Shown here piece by piece: positions 50,686-64,000 of a stretch of 64,000 nucleotides of DNA (position 1 is its first letter; the number at the start of each line of letters is the position of its first letter). A program made the position numbers and the translations under genes. Below the pieces are notes generated by a model, which was given only the letters and a program-made list of their open reading frames with translations, made no database searches and was not told the DNA's origin. The stretch comes from Spirodela intermedia (lineage: Eukaryota; Streptophyta; Magnoliopsida; Alismatales; Araceae), in contig LR746270.1 in NCBI GenBank assembly GCA_902729315.2, positions 5,821,221-5,885,220 of the forward strand, in the 5' to 3' direction.

Positions 50686-52600
50686 CTTCGGAGAGCCGAT
50701 GTCCCCTTCCCCCGGACGCCCGTGAAGAAGCAGCTCCTATCGCAGTCAACGTGGAAGGCCAGAAGAATCGACCGTCCGACGCCCCTCCTCCCCCCTCCCT
50801 TCTTGTCCCTTTCCTCTCTGCAGGATCAGAGATTCCTTCCGAAGGCTTTCTCGATCAAAAATATAAGTTACGATGTTTTTCGAGAAATAAATCCAATCTG
50901 ATGTCGATTCCTCCGAGAAATCCGATACCTCCAAGAGAGGAGAACAGTATCCTTGCTCGGAGCCTCGACAGAAAACAAAAAAAAAAAACTAAAAAAAACT
51001 CAGTAACAACACTGAATCGCGTCATTTCATCTCATCAACGAACCCCTCTAGCTCCAATTTTCCTGTACGTTCGTTCCTACGCACATATCCAACTGGGTCA
51101 CACCATCCTCTTGTGCGTGCATGCAATTCATGGTCTGCCACTCTGCCGTATTATTACACCCCCCCCCCCCAATATTCACACAGACTTCTCTCTTCGCGTC
51201 ATGGAGATGCAGTTGATCCCCCATATTTCGTCGCATTTTTAATTTCTTCTTATATATTATTGTCAGAGAACGAAATATTACAATTCTATAATTATATTTA
51301 TATAATTGTGATTACTTTCACTTTATTTTTGTGTTTCTATCCGGTTCGGCATGAGTTAAAAAACTGATTGAACGGATCCGACCCACTAGACATGGTTCCG
51401 TACAAAGACATGTATCACCGTCTTCTCACTTGGAACACAAGCCAATGGGTCTCTCGCCGCCACCGCCGCCGCCTCCGGTGACCGGCGCTCTCGGCGGCTT
51501 CGACAATTAATTTATTTTTCATACAATCTTGACCGGGCATTATCTGAGTAACTTTTTGTGAATGAGTACGCGATTGGGCAAATTTAAAGAACATCCATAA
51601 ATGGCACCTTACTTCCCACGACTTCGGGTCTCAGTATCCGATCGCCCATGCAATCCAGTTAATGTCGGTTCTCTGTCTCTAGAACGTATCCCACCAAAAC
51701 CATGCCAAGTCAGCGCCCCCGCCCCCCCCTCTTGCTGAGCTCAGGATGTATCTGGTCGATTCAGCTAGCAACCATCGACCTTGAATGTGAGCCTACATTC
51801 GAATTATTTAACATAATTGCTAGAATTAAAACGAGATCTAGATGGGCCCGGGGAAATTTTAAATGGGGCATCTCACCACTTAAGTCAACGCTGAAGAACT
51901 TAAGGTCAGCTTCCTTTCCGAGTCCAGCGAGAACATTATAGACTCAAATAGTGGATTCCATTAGTGGTAATCTTTGAAGTAACCATGAATTCCATTAGGG
52001 TCCATATTTTTTCTCCAAGGTTTTTCTCAACGTGCTGGAAATAAGTTCAAATATGGTAATCGGATGGTCAATGCAAGGGCCACTTGTATTCCTTTGGGTA
52101 GACTAACTGCTTGCTTGTTTCGGAGTCAAACACGATTGGGTCAGCCCGTGCGACCTCCCAACTAACACTTTAAATTGGAGCCGATCCATTGAACGTTTGT
52201 TCGGACTATTGAAAGTTGTGGGCCCCGCGATCCGAAGCGCCGTCATCTTTGTCTATATCCGGAAAGCAGGGCGTTAGAACCGAGGAGGAGGCCGCCAATC
52301 CACGTGGAAGGTAGCAGCACGTGGCGGCCATAACTGTACCCGCCGGGTAACGAAGGGAGCACCTACGTCTGTTTGTGGCCGTCGGATCGAGATCTGACGT
52401 TACTGCTTGCTTAGGCGTCTGGGGAACGTGGTATCTGGCGGCTCTTCTTGCGGCTGGGAGAGGATGACAGGGCTCACGTGACAGCAGAATCTTGGATCGA
52501 TTGATTGAGTGGTACAATCGTAATAATATCTAAAATATGAGGGTAGGATGGAAACTGCACGCAGAGCCGTCAAACATGGATTTTTGGATCTCCACCTGGT
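50686..52600. other. Divergent intergenic region, URM1 / HMGS
   Basis: The two genes point away from each other. The region holds A-rich runs near 50980-51000, a poly-C run near 51160-51172, and AT-rich blocks near 51250-51340. No gene is recognised. Confidence 0.65.
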
Positions 52601-52607
52601 TATAAAG
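52601..52607 (+). promoter_or_regulatory. TATA box of HMGS
   Basis: TATAAAG lies 165 bp before the HMG-CoA synthase start codon, which predicts transcription starting near 52630 and a leader of roughly 130 bases, rich in C then G/A. Confidence 0.6.
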
Positions 52608-52765
52608 GGGGCCACTGCTCTGGTGCAAATCGTCGTCCCCTGCCTCCGCCGGCTCCTCAGACCCCCCCCTACCTTCCACCTCTACACCCCTTCCTCTTAT
52701 CGAAGGGGGGAGATCGTTGGAGCGCACTGTTGGCTGCGGCGAGGGAGGGGAGATTGGAAGAGGAA

Positions 52766-53987
52766 ATGGCGTCGGAGAGGAAGGATGTCGGAATTCTGGC
52801 CGTGGACATCTACGTCCCTCCCGCTTGTGTTCAGCAGGTCCGCCATCGGAAGCCACATCACTATTTTCCTCGTGCATTTTCCATCTAGGACGTGTTTTCG
52901 TGGTCGTTTTCGCGGACAAATTTTGTTTTTTTCTTTGGATGATTTCGTTCGTACATTATAAAATGTAGCCTTCCGCGTGCTTATTCCACGGGAGATGGTG
53001 ATCTTCTTTTTTCCGAAGCATTTTTTTTTTTCATGACGAAACCATTCTTTTTTTTCGGTTACTGATCTAGATCGGGGGAACGGAAGGAACCATTTTATTT
53101 AGTATCTTATTTTCTTATAAAAATGGATAAAATATCGAAAATGCTATTTTCAACCAGAAAAATGAATAAGCCCATCGGTCATCGAATGAAAGCTTCCACA
53201 CTATCTCCTCTATTGTAGGATTCTCTGGAGACTTACGATGGCGCCAGTAAAGGAAAATACACGATCGGTCTTGGGCAAGATTGTATGAGCTTCTGTTCCG
53301 AGGTGGAAGACGTCATCTCCATGAGGTGCGTGAGATCTCGGGTCTTTTTAATGAATATCTCATTGATGCTGAATTATGTTTATAGTTGGAGTTTTTCCTT
53401 TCAAGGAGATCTTACCACTGGTGCAGTTGTCATCCAAAGTATGCATAATGTTTGGGCAAAAATATATTATCTTTCTATCTCTGAATTTTTAACATCATTA
53501 ACTTCAAACAACTGAACCCGTATACAAAACAGCCATCGATTGTTACTTGCTCACCCCGAAAATCCATCAAAACGAAAATACTCTCTCCTTTCTTTTGCCG
53601 AATATTTGTTACTACAACCTTTCAAGGTCCTAACTAGGAGTTAAATCTGCAAGAGGAGAGCAAAATGTCGTGATTTAACATGCCAATATCGAAATCAAGG
53701 TTTGCATGAAGAAATAAAGCACGGTCACAAATCTAGGAATTTTACACTAGATTGAAGACATACTCCGTTCCCCTAGCCTCTTTTTGGGTGCTACACTAGT
53801 CTACCCAAGTTTCCTATTACAAGCTAACTTCCCTATCTGTCAAATCCTTGCTCATTAGCAAGGTCGTTCAACGATTACAAAAAACAAGCTAGACTAGCTT
53901 TCAAAACCTCTAGTGAGAATATGACTGTTTGAAGAACCCTGGAGGTTCCACTCGGATGTTATAGAAGCGGTTGAAAACTTATGAATT

Positions 53988-54021
<34 letters not shown>

Positions 54022-57000
54022 CCGTGTGCTGAGTCTTGTGAATTCGTATTATTCCCAAAATAATCTCATTCGACGAAACTTTATAGCCTGAAAAATTCAA
54101 CTATTCGTTAAAATAAGTTTTCCCTTAAGGATTAGAAAGAGACTTGTCTTTATCATTTTTCTTGTTGATAATTCGCCCAAGCTTTATATTATTAACCTTG
54201 CAGGTGCCGACCATGGCACCCTCCTTAATCTTTGGCTTTTGCTTTCCATGTAAGAGGCCTCACTTCATACAAGAATCGAGACTTGCAACTCAGGAGTTGA
54301 CACATTATTTGATCGCATTTTTCCCTATCTAATCATTTATTTTTGCATGTTTTTTTCCGTACAACTTTGAGGAATCATACATTGTCTTGTTGTTTTCATT
54401 TTTCTGGCCATTTTAACTCGTCGAAATTTCATGCTCTGAATAAAAATCATACAAAAGATGTACACATGAATACAGAAGTTGAGATTTTGTAATTGCCAAA
54501 ATCAGAGTATCTAGTTTAGCAGCCTGCTAGTAGAAATTTACCTCGGCATGGTTCCTGGGAGTTAGGGAATTCCCTGGCTTCGCTCCAATCCTGGATTCAA
54601 TGTCGTGATTCCCTTGCCTTCTACTTAGATCATCTTTCCGCTATTTGTTGTTTTGCTCCTTATATATTCAGAATTCCAAAGAAAAGCTTTAGAACAGAAC
54701 AGTATGCGTTGGTTTGCTTTAGTCATTGGCCTGGCATGTGTACGCACATAGTTTTTTTTTTAGTTTCAGAAAAGAACTCCCTGCATGACCTCGATCCTGT
54801 GAAGTAACCAGGGCTAAAAACAAAGAAAAAATAAACTCTTTCGGATTAATGCAATGCATCTTTAATTCGAAGATTCAGTAGAATTGAAGAATAATGAATG
54901 TAATTAGTTGCAATCTCATGTTTTACATCAACGGCATATTTTTTCATATGTTTTCTTGATTAAGGATAATATTTGACTCATTGTATTGTGCAGCTTGACA
55001 GTTGTTACTTCGCTTCTTGGGAAATATAAAATCGATCCTAGGCAAATTGGGCGTTTAGAAGTCGGAAGTGAGACAGTGATTGATAAAAGCAAGTCTATAA
55101 AAACTTTCTTGATGCAGATTTTTGAGGTTTTGATTCTGATCCTTTATTTTTATCTGGAATGTTTTATTGTCGCTACATACTTATGAGAATTGTGCAGGAA
55201 TGTGGCAACACTGATGTCGAAGGCGTTGACTCAACAAATGCTTGCTACGGGGGAACGGCTGCCTTGTTCAACTGTGTCAATTGGGTCGAGAGCAACTCCT
55301 GGGATGGACGCTATGGACTTGTTGTTTGTACAGACAGTGCGGTACTAATCACCTCGCCTGCTTTTCACTCTTTTTTTTCCGTAGGAAATTTGTGCTATGG
55401 CCGAAGTTTCTGATGATTACCAGTTAGGTTAGCTATGCTTCTTTCTGCCATATTAACTATTTTTGTTTATAATGCAAAAGAGAAAATGACCTAACATAGT
55501 GTGGACAACTGATGATCACAGGAATAGTATGTTCACCATGATGACCATCCTTACTGAAAATTTTCTTTTGTTAGGTTTATGCTGAAGGACCAGCCCGTCC
55601 TACTGGGGGTGCTGCTTCCATTGCCATGCTGATAGGACCAAATGCTCCGATTGTGTTTGAAAGTAAATACAGAGGGACTCACATGAGTCATGTGTATGAT
55701 TTTTACAAACCCGATCTGGCCAGTGAATACCCGGTTCGTTTTTCTTCTCTGCACTCTGGTTCCATATGCAACTTTAGATGAATTTTCTTTTCGTTGTGTG
55801 CTTGCTGTAAATGGACGTTGGTTTCTTAATTCCGTTCTGTTTTGTGATAAAAGGCTTATTTCCATCCTTATCTTGATAAAATTGGACTGCTGATGCCAGA
55901 ATGTCAGAGTCTGTGTATACAATATATATTTGTATTTTTATCCTATTAATTTCAATTTTAAGAGCTGATTGGGAAATGGTTATCACGAGCATCCTGGCAA
56001 AGGTACTCACGTGTAATAGAAATGACTGTCTTGATCCTTATCAGTTATTGTTTGTCGCATCAGTCATGCTACTTTCTTTCATTGCTTGCATTGATAAAAA
56101 AACATTGTCATTATGTACTACTTTTTATTTTACTATTTTTTATGTTTTTATAAGATGAATTCCTTAAGTTTTATTACATGGTAAAATAAATTGAGGATCT
56201 TTTTTAAATATGCATCGTCCAGGAAGTCCTTAAAATATACAATAAAGCGTCAATTACAATCTCAAGTGGATAATTTCACATGCTCTGGGGTTCTTCAGCT
56301 TTCATTCTGTATTTCTTTCTGTACGTAGACAGGCTTGTGTATGGTTATTTAGGCTCCACCGAGGTGATTCTATGGAGTTTGATGATACGTCTTGCATAAA
56401 TATCCTATGCAAATACGCCTTGATTCAGAACCTTTTTTTTTTTCCCCTGGGAATCTTGCTAAATTAGTGGCTTCAATCAGGATAATATTCTACTTGCTGA
56501 TTTGGGGATTTAATGGATGCAATGGTCCTTATTATAGCCTCTTATTTCATGGATGCATACTTATTTCCCATTTTCTGTTTTATTTTATTTTGTCCTCTCT
56601 TTATTCAATGTGTATTGTTCAGTGGCAATGTTCCTTGTGTTGTGCATCTGCATCCCAAAGCGACTGCTCTCTGTTGTGGCCATGCTTTTCATTATATTTT
56701 GCATTTGAATGTTCATAGGTAGTTGATGGAAAGCTATCCCAGACGTGCTACCTAATGGCGCTTGATTTATGTTATAGTCGCTTCTGTAGCAAGTGAGTAG
56801 CCCACAAAGAGGCCATTGTTTATTATTTCCTCTTTAGTGTGCTTCTAAAACTTGGTCTCTCATCTTTCTACTTGTAGGTTTGAGAAATATGAGGGGAGGC
56901 AGTTTTCGCTGTCTGACGCTGATTATGTTGTCTTCCATTCCCCATACAACAAGGTAAATCCCACTCTACGTGATTCCTGAGCCGGACCCAGAATCCACTA

Positions 57001-58030
57001 CTTCAGTTTTATATCAGATGATTGAAACTGTTCTTATATCCGTGTTTTTTGTGATGCTCACCAACAGCTCGTTCAGAAAAGTTTTGCCCGGCTCTACTTC
57101 AATGACTTCACCAGGAATTGCAGGTTTTATTTTTTTTCTATTTATCATGCCTCTACCATTCATACAGTTTTTTGCATTATTTTTCTGATTTAATGAAATC
57201 CTCAGATACTTCATCTTATAGATTCTATTGTAACTTTGCCCGTTTGCTGGCATCTGTAAGTAGGAAATTTGTATGCGATTATCCCTGCATTAGGGACAAT
57301 GTTCTTGCCAAGCTGTTCGTGTTTAGTTGCTGTTTAGGCTTTGGTATGAAATGCTGGATCATCTCTTAATTAGCTTTTTTAGGGATTCGGAATCGGTATG
57401 AGATTGAAGTCCTTTTATTCTTTAGGTGGTGGTTGCTTTTCTCTCCATATTATTCACGATAATAGGACCAGGACCTTTGAATATGATTAAGGACGAAAGG
57501 ACGCTCGACAATTTGCAGATACTCAAGGCAAGAACCTACTGGACTTGGCAACAACAAAATCTTGACCGACGCTTGATAGTGTGGGAACATCCCCTCGAGT
57601 GTGATCAACGTGCGTAAATAGAGACTATATATATATATAGTTGTTTCAGCAAGAATCCACTGATTCTGCCATTAAAGGATAGGGTTTTGGAACAAGTCTG
57701 CAGAAAGTTTCTATGTTTGAAGTGAAGGGGAGTTGGGCACAAGGCACGGTAGATCCCACCCCCAAGTGAATGGACGCTGGATGGTGGATTTTGCCCTCTG
57801 CCCAGAAAATCCTTTGGTTCCGATTGAGCAACTTTGTTTCTGCCCGTCTGACTGATTTTTCATGTGGTATAAGGTTTTGGAACATTAAATGTTGTAATTA
57901 TGTATGCAATAGTGGCTACTTGCAAGCAGAACACTGCATCTCATATGAAAGTTCCCACTAGCATATTTTTACTCAATTTCAAGAGATTTTCGTTCTTCGT
58001 GTCTCACACTGTGATTCCTCGTCTGTACAT

Positions 58031-58078
<48 letters not shown>

Positions 58079-58673
58079 AAACGAGCCCCTTTTCTCCTCC
58101 TGCCCTAGCTGGATCGAGAAGGAAGCGAGGGAGAAGCTGGAGCCGTTCTCGTCCCTCTCCGCCGACGAGAGCTACCAGAGCCGCGACCTCGAAAAGGTGA
58201 AATCATGTCACCATCACTATTTTGGGGTTCGAATCAGCTTTCTATTTCTCGTGGTTGACCATCTCGTCTCCGATGCTTGCTCTCCCCCCGGAACGAACAG
58301 GCCTCTCAGCTCGTGGCTAAGCACCTGTACGATCAGAAGATCCAGCCATCGACTCTACTGCCCAAGCAAGTCGGAAACATGTACACCGCATCTATCTACG
58401 CCGCCTTGATATCCGTCCTCCACAACAAGCACAGCTCTCTGGTGAGTCTCTGGTCTCCTCCCACGACTGATCCCGGAGACTCTTTGATTGATGATCCCGC
58501 GATCTCCTCCAGGCCGGTCAACGCATAGTGATGTTCTCCTACGGAAGCGGCCTGACCTCGACGATGTTCTCCCTCAAAGTCAACGACGGCCAACACCCTT
58601 TCAGCCTGTCCAACATCGCCGCCATCCTCGATGTCTCCCACAAGCTTGAGTCGAGACACGTCGTACGTTCCCC

Positions 58674-58735
<62 letters not shown>

Positions 58736-59002
58736 CGTGTATTTCAGGGATGAAAAGAAAGAAAGATTACACCGTGGGGTCGTCATCTTCCGCAGGTGGC
58801 GCCGGAGAAGTTCGTGGAGACGCTGAAGTTGATGGAGCACAGATACGGAGCCAAGGACTTCGTGACGAGCGGAGATGCCGACCTGCTTCCTCCGGGGACG
58901 TTCTACCTCACGCACGTCGACTCCTTGTACCGGAGATTCTACGTCAGGAAGCCCGAGGATGCCGCCGCCACCGCTGCTCCGCCGGTGGTCAACGGCCACT
59001 GA
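52766..59002 (+). CDS. HMGS: Hydroxymethylglutaryl-CoA synthase
   Basis: Twelve exons: 52766-52837, 53219-53325, 54994-55126, 55198-55341, 55575-55733, 56719-56792, 56878-56953, 57068-57123, 58109-58196, 58301-58441, 58513-58662, 58796-59002. Phases agree and give 468 residues, normal for plant HMGS. It condenses acetyl-CoA with acetoacetyl-CoA to HMG-CoA in the cytosolic mevalonate pathway. Catalytic residues are visible: Glu82 in GRLEVGSE, Cys120 in [11 protein letters not shown], His250 in VVFHSPYNK. Other hallmarks are [47 protein letters not shown] and the C-terminal [11 protein letters not shown]. Donors of exons 1 (GTCCGC), 3 (GTTTTG), 5 (GTTCGT) and 8 (GTTTTA) are weak. Exons 9-12 are GC-rich with short introns, whereas exons 2-8 are AT-rich; long CT arrays occupy introns 8 and 11. 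Confidence 0.96.
53991..54019. repeat. (GA)n microsatellite in HMGS intron 2
   Basis: About 14 perfect GA units inside the intron 53326-54993. Confidence 0.95.
58032..58077. repeat. (CT)23 array before an HMGS acceptor
   Basis: Forty-six bases of CT in intron 8, ending 31 bp before exon 9 at 58109, so it extends the polypyrimidine tract region. Confidence 0.97.
58685..58731. repeat. (CT)n array in HMGS intron 11
   Basis: About 23 perfect CT units (CT-rich from 58673) fill over a third of the 133-bp intron 58663-58795. Confidence 0.97.
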
Positions 59003-59496
59003 TCGCCCTGCTGGCGCCTGAATTCTCTCTGCTAGGATCCTCCTCTCCTTCCCGAATCTTAAATGATGCCCTCCCGGGGTTGACTTTGGTTATTGATCTA
59101 GACGCCGTTGGCCCAACGAACGGCATTGATCTGGGGTTGTATTTCTATGAATCATGAACTTAGTTTACGAAGAAATAATCGTGCATGATGTTCATCTCCT
59201 CTCGACGGAGACGCCGGGGGAGAGAGAACTCGGCAGCTATCGGCTTTAATGGCGTCGCCCAGATCCTCCTCCGCACGTGAAACAGGCTCCCCGCGGCCGT
59301 ACCGCCGTGGCGCGAAATGGTGACGTAAGAGCTTACCCTCCAGGAGGACTGTGGGTCCCGTGGAGGCAGCAGCTGCTGCAGGTAGGTGGCAGCATGGGGA
59401 CCTCGTCCTAGGGTTGTCGACTGCCGAGAAAGAGAGAGAGGGGAGAGGGGGCCTCGTTGACTAGTTGCGTGTAGAGAGGAGCTTTTCCGGTGGTGG

Positions 59497-60293
59497 GTGC
59501 GCTTGGTGGTCTCTGGTTTCATGGGAAGGGAGGAGGAAAGTGAGGGCAGTGAAGAAAGAGAAACCAACCTGAGGATGGGTGGGGGCGGCGCCGGCGGCTT
59601 GAAATCCCTCCAGCTCCAGAAAGTTTCTGTTTCTGTCCGTGGAACGATCTTTCCCACGGCGGAGGAGGTGTCGGGCGAGCAGCGGAAGGCAGCGCCGAGG
59701 AGCAAGGACCGGCACACGAAGGTCGAAGGCCGCAGTAGGAGGATCCGCATGCCGGCGGCGTGCGCCGTCAGGGTGTTCCAGCTGACGCGGGAGCTTGGGA
59801 ACAAGTCGGACGGCGAGACCATCCAGTGGCTGCTGCAGAAGGCGGAACCCGCCATTGTAGCAGCCACCGGCACCGGCACGATGCCCGCCATCGCCACGTA
59901 CGTCGGCGGTGCCCTCCGTGTGCCCACGCAGCCCGCTTCCTCCGCCGGAAACGCCGGCGAGAGAACGAAGAAGCAGCAGCCGCTGCCGCAGTCGTCGCAA
60001 GTGCGAGTCTCCATGTCTTCGGGCCTCGCCCCGATCGGAGCGGTGGCTCCGGTGATCCAACCCCTGTGGGCTGCTGTCAACAGCGGCTGCGGCGGCGGCG
60101 GAGGAGGAACCCTGTGGATGATGCCGGCTTCCTCCGCCGTAGCGGTCGCCGCCGCCGCCGCTGCCAAAGAGCTACAGTTACTGGGTGGCACCGCCGGCGC
60201 CGGTGACAGCCACTACATCCACCATGATCGACGGCGTGGGAAGAGGGAGCGGCTGGAAGAGGGCGAGCCCTCCCTCCCCAGAACGACGGCAAC

Positions 60294-60297
<4 letters not shown>
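59497..60297 (+). CDS. Class I (PCF) TCP transcription factor
   Basis: Single exon, 266 residues from ATG 59497; alternative in-frame starts are 59521 (MGREEE) and 59575 (MGGGGAGG). The TCP domain lies at about residues 69-130: [20 protein letters not shown] (basic region), [20 protein letters not shown] and [18 protein letters not shown] (helix-loop-helix). The short basic region and these helices are of class I (PCF) type, nuclear factors that bind GC-rich GTGGGNCC-like sites in growth genes. The remainder is Gly/Ala-rich and low complexity, as usual for the class. One change is seen relative to the common PAACAARVF: here PAACAVRVF. The gene starts 495 bp after the HMGS stop in the same direction. 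Which TCP ortholog it is cannot be settled here. Confidence 0.92.

Positions 60298-60360
<63 letters not shown>
60295..60360 (+). repeat. (TAG)22 array beginning at the TCP stop codon
   Basis: Twenty-two perfect TAG units. The first is the TCP stop codon and all are in the same frame. Confidence 0.97.
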
Positions 60361-61061
60361 GATTGTGTAAGGTTTTCCCCTTTCCTTCATCACCTCATCT
60401 TCGTCTTCTTCTTCCTCTTCCTCTTCCTCCTGTGTTTTTCTCCTCACTCGCTACTGTCCCCACCGCGATCCAAGTGAACCGGGAGCGATCTCCGAGGATG
60501 TGGGCCCCATGGTTTCGCCACCATTAAGTGTAGGTGAATACTATGTGGGCCCACTGCTCTTCGATGGTGATGACTCTGGGGCCTCACTTTCTATGCTGCA
60601 ATGTGAAGCGTGTCTGAGTCAACGTGACTGCATCGGATCACAAAACGTCTATTCAAATCATGGTTAGAAGCACCTCGGTTGATGACGCAACCAAGTTAAT
60701 CTCTCTCTCTCATATAATATTATATGAATCGGAGAGAGAACCCGGAGATTTATGGCAGACCATCCGTCACACATGTTTTCCGGCGGAACCTCCGAAGGGT
60801 GGGAGTCCAACCAAAGTAGTGGGCTTCATAAACGTACTCAGAGAGAGGGAGGGAGAGTCAACGGCGCAGGCATACATAGCAAAGTCAAGCAAAACTGGGC
60901 ATCCGAGGCATATTATTATTGAGAGTCTGCAGAGGGGCGGCGTCAGCGGGGGTCCTCTGCGTAGTCGGGGGAGGGGGCTCTCTTCTTGTTCGGAGGGGGG
61001 GAGAAGACGAGGGAGGGCTTCGCGCCGCTGCCCAGGCGGTGGTGGTTCCTGCTTCCCTTGA
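60361..61061. other. Convergent spacer, TCP / enolase 3' ends
   Basis: Contains TCT/CTTC-rich sequence after the TAG array and GC-rich, GGA-rich sequence next to the enolase stop. No exon is recognised; open frames here lack domain similarity. Confidence 0.65.

Positions 61062-64000
<2,939 letters not shown>

Noticed and set aside
58223-58238. GGTTCGAATC-like tRNA B-box in HMGS intron 9
   Set aside because: No A-box or cloverleaf can be formed around it.
59160-60191. 343-codon minus-strand open frame opposite TCP
   Set aside because: GC-rich antisense shadow of the TCP gene without any domain.

Overview
The window is nuclear DNA of a flowering plant. Evidence: genes with many GT-AG introns, plant-only families (SPX-MFS, class I TCP, plant-type HMG-CoA synthase), decayed Copia and LINE retrotransposons, and abundant GA/CT microsatellites. 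Very GC-rich intronless genes (LysM, MOCOS-like, TCP) beside AT-rich intron-rich genes would suit a monocot or other non-eudicot lineage, but the species cannot be named from this alone.

Layout, left to right. 1-1763: decayed 3' half of a Copia element with its 3' LTR. 2735-8014 (-): first eight exons of a SET-domain lysine methyltransferase gene; its 3' end is not found and should lie beyond the left edge. 8015-12358: AT-rich intergenic DNA, ending in a tandem duplication. 12359-12664 (+): small secreted LysM protein. 12665-17144: microsatellite-rich intergenic DNA with a promoter-like G-box/RY/TATA block and a cluster of PHR1-type P1BS sites. 17145-35081 (+): SPX-MFS vacuolar phosphate transporter gene, with a 43-codon upstream ORF in its leader and a dead LINE in intron 6. 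35949-43068 (+): cytosolic GET3 ATPase. 44469-46340 (+): intronless MOCOS-like PLP protein. 46888-50685 (-): URM1, a 99-residue sulfur carrier in four tiny exons, found only by splicing the exons together. 52766-59002 (+): HMG-CoA synthase, 12 exons. 59497-60297 (+): class I TCP transcription factor, whose stop codon opens a (TAG)22 array. 61062-64000 (-): enolase, C-terminal three quarters, running off the right edge.

The genes are ordinary single-copy-type plant genes and do not form an operon or cluster. For all multi-exon genes the exon joins were checked for reading phase and the joined lengths fit the families: SPX-MFS 698 aa, GET3 359 aa, URM1 99 aa, HMGS 468 aa. I saw no CRISPR array, rRNA or tRNA gene, virus or evident new multi-gene system. 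The most interesting signals are regulatory: the SPX-MFS uORF ending 24 nt before the main start, and the P1BS cluster upstream of it.
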